Assembly: GCA_016647705.1 (NCBI GenBank) | Contig: CM028335.1 | Coordinates: 20,810,905-20,874,904 of the forward strand | DNA from: Eucommia ulmoides | Taxonomy: Eukaryota > Streptophyta > Magnoliopsida > Garryales > Eucommiaceae | Direction of reading: 5' to 3' | Length of the DNA: 64,000 bases | Part shown: positions 57,303 to 64,000 of the stretch, one piece after another | Layout of the letters: each line of letters opens with the position of its first letter | How positions within the stretch are numbered: position 1 is the stretch's first letter | Position numbers and translations under genes: made by a program | Notes under the pieces: generated by a model | The model's database searches: none | What the model saw: only the letters and a program-made list of their open reading frames with translations | What the model was told of the DNA's origin: nothing

Positions 57303-57815
57303 TTAGTTCATGATTTGAAAAAATAATTGACCGGTGCAAAGAAAAATAAGTGGGTTGAAATGATAGCTTTCACCCTCAAAATGGAGTTCGTGCCACATAA
57401 AAAAAAGATAGAAAGAAAACCCCAAAAAAAAAAAAACAAAAAAAAACAACAAAGATAATTTCTTACAAAGATCAAACGCTCTTTTGTCCATCTCTTCAAA
57501 TAGGAGGTCTTCTAGGTCTGTGATTGGTGTCTCAATGATTTTGAGCTCATAATCTCCATCTGCACTGTTCTTAGTCAAAAGGTTTGCACATCTGTTACTC
57601 TCTCTCAATGTAAATTGGAGAGTATAGTTATACAGGAGAAAAAGTCTCTTGCATTCATCAATCCAATCTTTGAATCAATGATTTTTCGGGCATGGGTTCT
57701 AAATGAGAGTGACTGCCTCCACTGAATTTGTTTCGACCATGACTCTAGGGTAGTCTATGTTGGAAGCAATTTTGATCCCTGTGACAAGGCTCTTAATGTA
57801 AGACTCGACTTTTAC
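57303..57815 (-). pseudogene. LINE RNase H tail, 5'-truncated
   Basis: Minus strand reads ESYIKSLVTGIKIAS, YPRVMVETNSVEAVTL, KDWIDECKR, LREST/NRCANLLTKNSA, then DLEDLLFEEMDKRAFDLC, parallel to 14160-14460. The motif VEMDS of the other copy is VETNS here, so a catalytic Asp is lost; there are stops too. A 3' stretch with A/T runs (57400-57450) follows. Only the last 0.5 kb of the LINE is present, typical 5' truncation. Confidence 0.85.
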
Positions 57816-58774
57816 ATGAACATAATTTTTAATTGTATTTTAGAACATTTAGAAAATAACGGGGTGCATTATGTCATTTAATATTTACTTTAAAAATTTT
57901 AGAGGTCAATTATTATTTTTAAAATATTAATTTTAGATTTTGGGCTTAAATAATATCTTAAAGATAATTGTGAAGGATTAATGTAATTTGAAAAAAAAAA
58001 AATCATATATAATTCATTTGGATTAGGATAATGATGAAGGCAAAAAAAAAAAAAAAAAATTGTGGGAAGGACACTGTACGCGTGTCATTATCAAACGACG
58101 ACAAAAAAAAAAAAAAAAAAAAAAAGGTAGGGAAAAGGCGGTGGCCTTCGTTTAACACACACACATATATATACACACACACTATATCAGTGTGTATGTG
58201 TGTGTTCCGAAGCTGTTAAAAAAAAAAAGTTGAAACAGTGTCTTTCCATCAGGTATGTCTTAATTCTGTATTTATACACATACATATACACGTATATGTA
58301 TATATACGTGGAGTAAGTATATATATATATATATATTGTTAACCAAAAATATATATCACGTTTAATTCATGAGACTATTTGTATACAGATAAGTACGCGT
58401 ATATATTTATATGCCAAAAATATATCCGTGAGTTTGAGAAATATAGTATGTATAAATATATTTAATTTGCGGAGAATACAATTTAAGATAAAAATTGTAA
58501 ATTTTACTAAAATGACAATTTTTAGTATTTCGTTGGCTAATAAAAATTTTAACAGTCAATTAATATTTTTCTGCAAATTAAATTATTAACACGATTTTTC
58601 CGTAATCGTTGCTATAATAATTTTCGTACAATTAATATTAACATAAGAAATCAAGCGTTCAATAATTTCGTATAATAAAAAAAAAAAAAAAAAAATGGGA
58701 ATGGGAAATGGTACATTTTAGGGTCACATATTGCATAGTATATTTATTTTAAATAAATTCTTAGTTTAGGCCAT
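57816..58774. other. Gene-free stretch with microsatellites
   Basis: A-runs at 58041 and 58105, an imperfect CA/TA/TG inverted repeat (58155-58207), an AT run (58319-58336) and poly-A at 58677-58695. No gene. Confidence 0.55.
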
Positions 58775-59781
58775 TTGGTTGTTAGGTTCACAGCGACGCC
58801 GGCCGCGTAGTATTTCGGCGACAGTGTTTTTGTAGTGCAAAAATTGAGGTGAGTGTACTGTCTTCTATGTAAATTGTCAAATTATATTTTCGTACTAAAA
58901 TGTGAAAAAAAATGGTTTATTAAAATTGATTTTTTTATAACGTTACGCGGATCAAGTAAATATTTAAATGTGGAACGTGATTTTTATTATCCGACTATAC
59001 CATAATTGTTTTCTCGTCAAGAGGGCATGTCTTGCGAGATGTACATATGTTGTTACCTATCAGATAAATCCTACATGATAGATATATCATTACCTGTAAG
59101 GCAAGTCCCGTAGGGTGGATATTTGTTGTTACCTGTTAGGCAAGTTTTGCAGGGTGGATATATGTTGACCGGTCAGGAGTGCAAATCTTGCGGGTGGCTG
59201 CCCCTACCATTGAGGATATTAAATGACCCTGACACTGATAACCACATTAGATGACACAGTTGTACAGGTTACGGTACCGTCGTAACTCCCGATCGTGAGG
59301 TGAAACCATCCTATGACTAGTAGGAAAATATGGGTGCGGTATTTTATTACATGTCGAAACGTTTGGATTAGTTGATTTAAATATATTATTTTATTACGAT
59401 GATAGCAGTTAAATTTTATTTCGACTTGGTGTACGGTTATATTATATTATATTTTGAAAAGTGGTATTTGATAATTATATTTGATCCATAAAATATTTTT
59501 ATATTATGAAGACAGTACATCGATAAGATATTTGGTTTCAGATACCGCAGTTAGGAATAGATCCACTACTGAACTGTGGAAGCTTCAGTCTTTTTGTGAT
59601 TTTATTGTGAATATTTGGGATATGTGTATTCCCGAATTTTGAAGTGGATAAATATATTTTGGAAAACATATATAGCGGTGTATGTATATATATATATGTA
59701 CATTTGTTGATTGGTTAGGTAACGTCAAGTCAACGTCGCACCCGGCCTCGGGCGTTGGGGACCCGGGGTGGGGGTGGGACA
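58775..59781 (+). repeat. Ty3/gypsy LTR fragment, 3' portion
   Basis: CGACGCCGGCCGCGTAGTAT near the start, repeated GGCAAGTCCCGTAGGGTGGA-type segments (59035-59180), then CAACGTCGCACCCGGCCTCG and an end GGGGTGGGACA at 59781. This layout is characteristic of chromovirus-type plant gypsy LTRs. The 5' border and TSD were not found. Confidence 0.6.
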
Positions 59782-60462
59782 CCTAAACTCCACTTCAAGA
59801 GCTGTATAACTATCCACGCATCCAAAGTAGCCTACTTTTCAAATACCATGATTGTCCCTCAGAAGACGTCCAATACCTCCCTTACTCGTGCTCCAAATGG
59901 ATTAAGGATGGTAGTTATCAATTGTTTTTGTATATTTTCTGAGTAAATAGTTGGTATTCTTTTGTTTAGTATTTTTGGTTTTCATTATTTGTTTTTGTTT
60001 CTAAAAAAATAAAAATAAAACAAAAATAAAAAATCACAAAATAATTTTATTATATTGCTCATAATTATTCAAAAAATATAAAAAATAAAAAAATATTTTT
60101 TCCTCGCAACAAAAAATAAAAATCTTAAAAAATAAATAATAAATTACCTAGGTACACTACAACCATTACAAGATTAATATCTTGGTAATGAGGTTATTGG
60201 TTTTACAAATTAGTAACATTTTTAATGTGACATTTAAAGTTATTTTATCAAAATTTGTATGTTGGCATAGTCTCCATATTTACCTTTTATCTACAATTTC
60301 ATTTAGTTTATGTTTGAATATTCTCTATTTTTGTAAATTTTTTTTTTATATTTTTTCAAGTGAAAACTTTATTTTATATATACATTCAATTCTTAATTTA
60401 TTTCCAACGTTAATCAAATATTGAAAAAAATAGTCAAATTTTCTTAATATATGCTAAGGTTT
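59782..60462. other. Gene-free stretch, possible LINE 3' tail
   Basis: 59795-59945 has one open stretch (KVAYFSNTMIVPQKTS) followed by TTTGTTT and an A-rich tail like that after the LINE at 14467; identity unproven. The rest is AT-rich. Confidence 0.35.
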
Positions 60463-60695
60463 TAGGCCAATTCATGCGCACCTCAACTAATCACTTCCTC
60501 GGGTGATTTTAATGACGCACTTCCCACATCGGTCTAATACATTCAGGATTAAATTCAAGATTTAATTCCTTGAATGCTCTCCAGGAGAGTGGAACTCAAT
60601 ATAATAAGGAAATGAGGCATCTCTCTTGTCAACTAGACTGACACCTCTTGGGCAGAATGATCATTCTAATACCACATATAATTTATTTTGTCATC
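60463..60695. repeat. Dispersed repeat, copy 2
   Basis: CTCAACTAATCACTTCCTCG, GACGCACTTCCCACATCGGT and AATTAAATTTAAG-like segments as at 43046 and 63072. It extends rightwards into GGAATGAGGCATCTCTCTTG-type sequence cut by the solo LTR at 60701. Confidence 0.6.
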
Positions 60696-60700
60696 AAACA

Positions 60701-61478
60701 TGATGAGGGTATTTTTGGGCTTCTCCGAGTCAGCACTTGGGACCCAGCCACGTGTCCGTTGTTGTAGTGACATAGACGCATTCCGAAAATTTACAAACGC
60801 CACACTGGAGCATATGCCGACCACGGCTCCTCCCTAAAACCTCATTTGCATCCAAGGAGGAGCGAGGAGCCCCACAGAGACGTGCCGCTCTGAGCTCTGT
60901 GTCGTGCCTTGGTCGATCAGTTTTAGGGACTTAGTTGTTTACTTCGACCGGCTTCCCCTTTCACTTTGTTTCTTCTCCAAGACTCCACGGATCTTCGCTC
61001 TCCTCTACCATCTTACTGCCGTATGCCTGACAAAGGCCCTCGAGTTTCGCCAAATGGGCCCAAAAACCCAAACCCAAATATTATCTCTTAAACGCCCCGG
61101 ATTATCGGCTAAACATAGGGTTTCGACTACTTAACCGTATTTATGCCCGACTAATTATCTCCAACACCTATATAAATCGAGAACTATGTAAGCCCGTGGT
61201 ACGCTGAAATACACATACATTATGCGTGAGTTCATTTGTTTACTTGCTATATTCTGTATCTTTTCTCTCTGAGCACTGATTACCAGATTGGAGGGGCTTT
61301 ACCAGGACAAACCTCGGTTTGAGCCTTCTGCAGGTACACTCCTTGAGGAGCAAAACTCGAGACACAGCAGCTCAGTCACTCAAGGACTTCCCAACACGTA
61401 ACTCCACCTCAGTAAGAGAACCCACCCGTCATCCGACTTGACCGTACTCGAGCTGTGTACCAGTTTTACGCACCAACA
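60701..61478 (+). mobile_element. Solo LTR (TGATGAGGG...CACCAACA) with perfect TSD
   Basis: 778 bp; AAACA at 60696-60700 and 61479-61483 are identical. Contains CTATATAAATCGAGAAC (TATA box at about 61169) and a GC-richer sequence than surroundings. Probably gypsy. The open stretch 60904-61134 inside it is not a gene. Confidence 0.9.
61167..61175 (+). promoter_or_regulatory. TATA box in the solo LTR
   Basis: CTATATAAAT, consistent with LTR promoter position about 470 bp into the LTR. Confidence 0.5.
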
Positions 61479-61483
61479 AAACA

Positions 61484-63071
61484 TAAGGACATTAATTTGA
61501 CCATTTCATTTCAATAACATGCTAATTCTGATCCTATTCAATTTTATTCTGTTTTAGCATGCCAAAGGCAACGTTAATATTTTCTATCATACAAACTAAC
61601 TACAAGTATACGTTTAAGTAAAAATTGACAAATAAAAATGGGTCTTAGTGAAATTTGGCTAACTTCGAGGGAGGTAAATGAAAATTTTAAAAATATATGG
61701 CCGATGTCATATTTTAGCTTTATAAATATATTTATTTCTCAGAGTCCCATGTCTGGTAGGTGGCATTTGTAATTGAGATGATAATGGACACTAACCTTAA
61801 CCAATAATGCACATTCATTACAATATTCATCAAACTAATCCGGTTGATCACATAAATTTGATAGGAGCATTTTAGATTATAATTATATTTTTAATGTTCT
61901 AAAATGACAAAATCAGAACTAATTTGTGTAGAGCGAACTCTAAATTTTCACTAGAAAATTAGTAGTGCAAACCACGTCAGTCTTATTACAAATAGAATTT
62001 ATTTATTATTCTTTCACATTTTTTTTACACTGCCTTTGTGTAAAAAAAAACTAATAAATTCATAAAATTTTGAATTTTGATATCTCATAATTTATAAATT
62101 CTTTATTTAAATAAAAAAAATATTTGGATAATTTTTTTAATGAAAATTTGATTATATAATTTCATAACTCTCTTAGAGAAATACTTATATTCAGAATTTT
62201 AAAATTTAAATTTTAATAATAAAAAATAAAAAATATAGATAATAATATATTTTTATTTAGTAATTTAATGATATAATTTTTATACCTATATTAGTAACAT
62301 AATTTTAATAATAAATGAGAAATTAAAGAAATAGCAAATTTCTTCTTGAAATGATATATGTGTTTTTGAAGAGATTTGTAAATCATTCATATTCTCTTAT
62401 TTTATAAATAAATTTCATAATTTTTTTTGGTAGTATTCAAATAAAAAAATTTCTAAACACAATTTATAATATATTGATTACCATAATCGTTATTCTCATT
62501 TGTGATATTTTGTAATATATTGTTTATTAAAAATTATGAATTAATTTGATTGAGTAATGCCTTAGGCCTATATCATTATATAGTAATTTCAGAGAACGTG
62601 TGGGAGAAACAAATTACGCTCGAGTATCAATCAATAATGTGGTACCTATTTAGAGATTTTTAATTTTGTAAGTGTAAGAATTTTGAAATTCTCCTTTTTT
62701 TTTTTTTTTTTCTTTCTATATATTATATAATAAAATTAATATTATTAAAACTTATATTATTAAAATAAATATAAAAATTATATTAGCGAGATATATTTTT
62801 ATATTTTTTATTATTAAAGTTTAATATATTTTAATAATTTTGCGTATAAATATTTATTTATTAAAATAAGGGAATTATAAAATTACACAATCAAAATTTT
62901 CATCTAAAAAAATTATCTAAATAAGAAATTTGTAAATTCTTCTTGAGGTTGGTTCATCTATTATTTATTGAATAATTATCTTATTTTGTGTTGAGGTTGG
63001 TTCATCTATTGTTTATTGAATAATTATCTTATTTTGTGTTGATTTATTACATTATTTTTGTTAACGGTAAC
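61484..63071. other. AT-rich gene-free stretch
   Basis: No gene recognised. 62160-62900 resembles 7555-8170. A poly-T run lies at 62695-62711. Confidence 0.5.
62943..63038. repeat. Near-perfect tandem duplication, 48 bp
   Basis: TTGAGGTTGGTTCATCTATT and onward twice, 62943-62990 and 62991-63038, with a single A/G difference. Confidence 0.9.
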
Positions 63072-63200
63072 AGGTATTCGGAACAGCTTAGGCGGCGTAC
63101 TTCGACTGATCACTTCCTTAGGTGATCTTAAGGGGACACTCCCTCACATCAACATGTGCATTCAAAATTAAATTTAATATGATGTAATTCAAGATTGATG
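63072..63200. repeat. Dispersed repeat, copy 3
   Basis: AGCTTAGGCGGCGTACTTCG, ATCACTTCCTTAGGTGATCT and CACATCAACATGTGCATTC as in copies at 43046 and 60463. Confidence 0.6.
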
Positions 63201-64000
63201 TAACATTACACTTATTGTTTTATATTATAACTAGGAATTTTCCGTAGCCAAAAATACTATATCAATTTTTTGAAAGTGGAAGTACAAATTTTAAATGAGA
63301 ATTTTTCTTTCTCTTGATTGAGTGAGTTGAATAGTATAGATAAATTTAAAATTAGTGTGTCACTTTTATCCATTTATTGTTTGAAATTTAAATCTAGACT
63401 AATTATAATAATGATGGGACTTTTGGTGATTTGTACCAAAGCGTAAAAATCGAACCTTGAGATGATGTGGTGGTATAATTTTCAAATTGAGGATAGTACA
63501 CTAAGCCTGTAATGTATGGAGCTGCCACATACAATGCAACAAAAGCTTGTAAAGAATCATTTCTTGATCTGCAAATCTCATAAATAAAACCAATAAATCA
63601 AGATTCTTTCTTCGATTTCCTCCCAAATCATACACTCCCTTCCTTACACCGAAAGCACTAAACCCCTTACTTTTCTTCATTTTAAGCTTAAATCTCAGTT
63701 TACACCCCCCAAATTCGATAGCAGTCGCACTTTCTTCCTCAAATTTTTATTAGCTAACCATCTTAGTTCTACTTTATTTTCTTGTGTAATTAAAATAATT
63801 ATATTATTTTTTGTTCTCGCAAACATATGTAAACTTGATTAAATCATAAGTAAATAGAAAATATACCAACTCATAAAATAGGACAATAGAGACAACAATA
63901 GGGGTCCTATTTTTATTGTAGAAAATTAGAACTAAAATTACAAAATAAAAATAAAAAGTAATTATGATCTAGCAAAATTTAACAATTGAGATCAAAACAA
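63201..64000. other. Gene-free right end of the window
   Basis: AT-rich; 63420-63720 has somewhat ordinary composition but no sustained frame. It may be the flank of a gene beyond the edge. Confidence 0.4.

Overview
The window is AT-rich nuclear DNA of a flowering plant, most likely a eudicot. The evidence is a recognisable plant-specific serine-rich protein gene, Ty1/copia and Ty3/gypsy retroelements with plant-type primer-binding sites, L1-type LINEs carrying a plant RNase H tail, and Tourist-like and Mutator-like MITEs. No bacterial-style operons, CRISPR arrays, rRNA or tRNA genes were seen. The species cannot be named from the sequence.

Only one protein-coding gene looks intact: an intronless 204-residue serine-rich protein on the minus strand (40996-41610), with a TATA box, a CT-rich leader and a polyadenylation signal. 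Almost everything else is transposable-element debris, much of it nested, and several insertion events can be read from target-site duplications (TSDs).

Layout. 1-5240: an old minus-strand copia element split by a solo LTR (1405-3487). 6001-6880: a roughly 217-bp tandem repeat. 9066-14467: a LINE split inside its reverse transcriptase by another solo LTR of the same family (10065-12197). 15600-19815: CGTC-rich minisatellite, a dense field of GTTGAATGTAACA-type repeats, and a Pack-MULE-like element carrying a fragment of the SmD1 splicing-protein gene. 19908-23966: MITE cluster, including a Mutator-type MITE with a perfect 9-bp TSD inside a Tourist-like MITE. 24000-27258: gypsy LTR, primer-binding site and gag remnant, interrupted by a 1.3-kb solo LTR with a perfect TSD and cut off by further LTR-like sequence that runs to about 32 kb and contains a 32-bp minisatellite. 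32125-36450: three copies of the same 2.1-kb LTR family, one inverted and one inserted into another. 36.5-44.5 kb: AT-rich spacer, the serine-rich gene and MITEs. 44585-51305: a complete-ended but coding-defective copia element (two LTRs, PBS, gag remnant, PPT, TSD) inserted in a MITE. 51851-55633: a non-autonomous minus-strand LTR element with a perfect TSD. 56.5-64 kb: more repeats, a LINE tail, a gypsy LTR fragment and a 778-bp solo LTR with a perfect TSD.

The genes do not form a pathway. The biological content is the order of transposition events, one conserved gene surviving among them, one captured gene fragment, and a repeat family built on a short motif that recurs at four separate places. 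I found no convincing new molecular system; the motif family and the internal arrays of the 2.1-kb LTR are the least explained structures.
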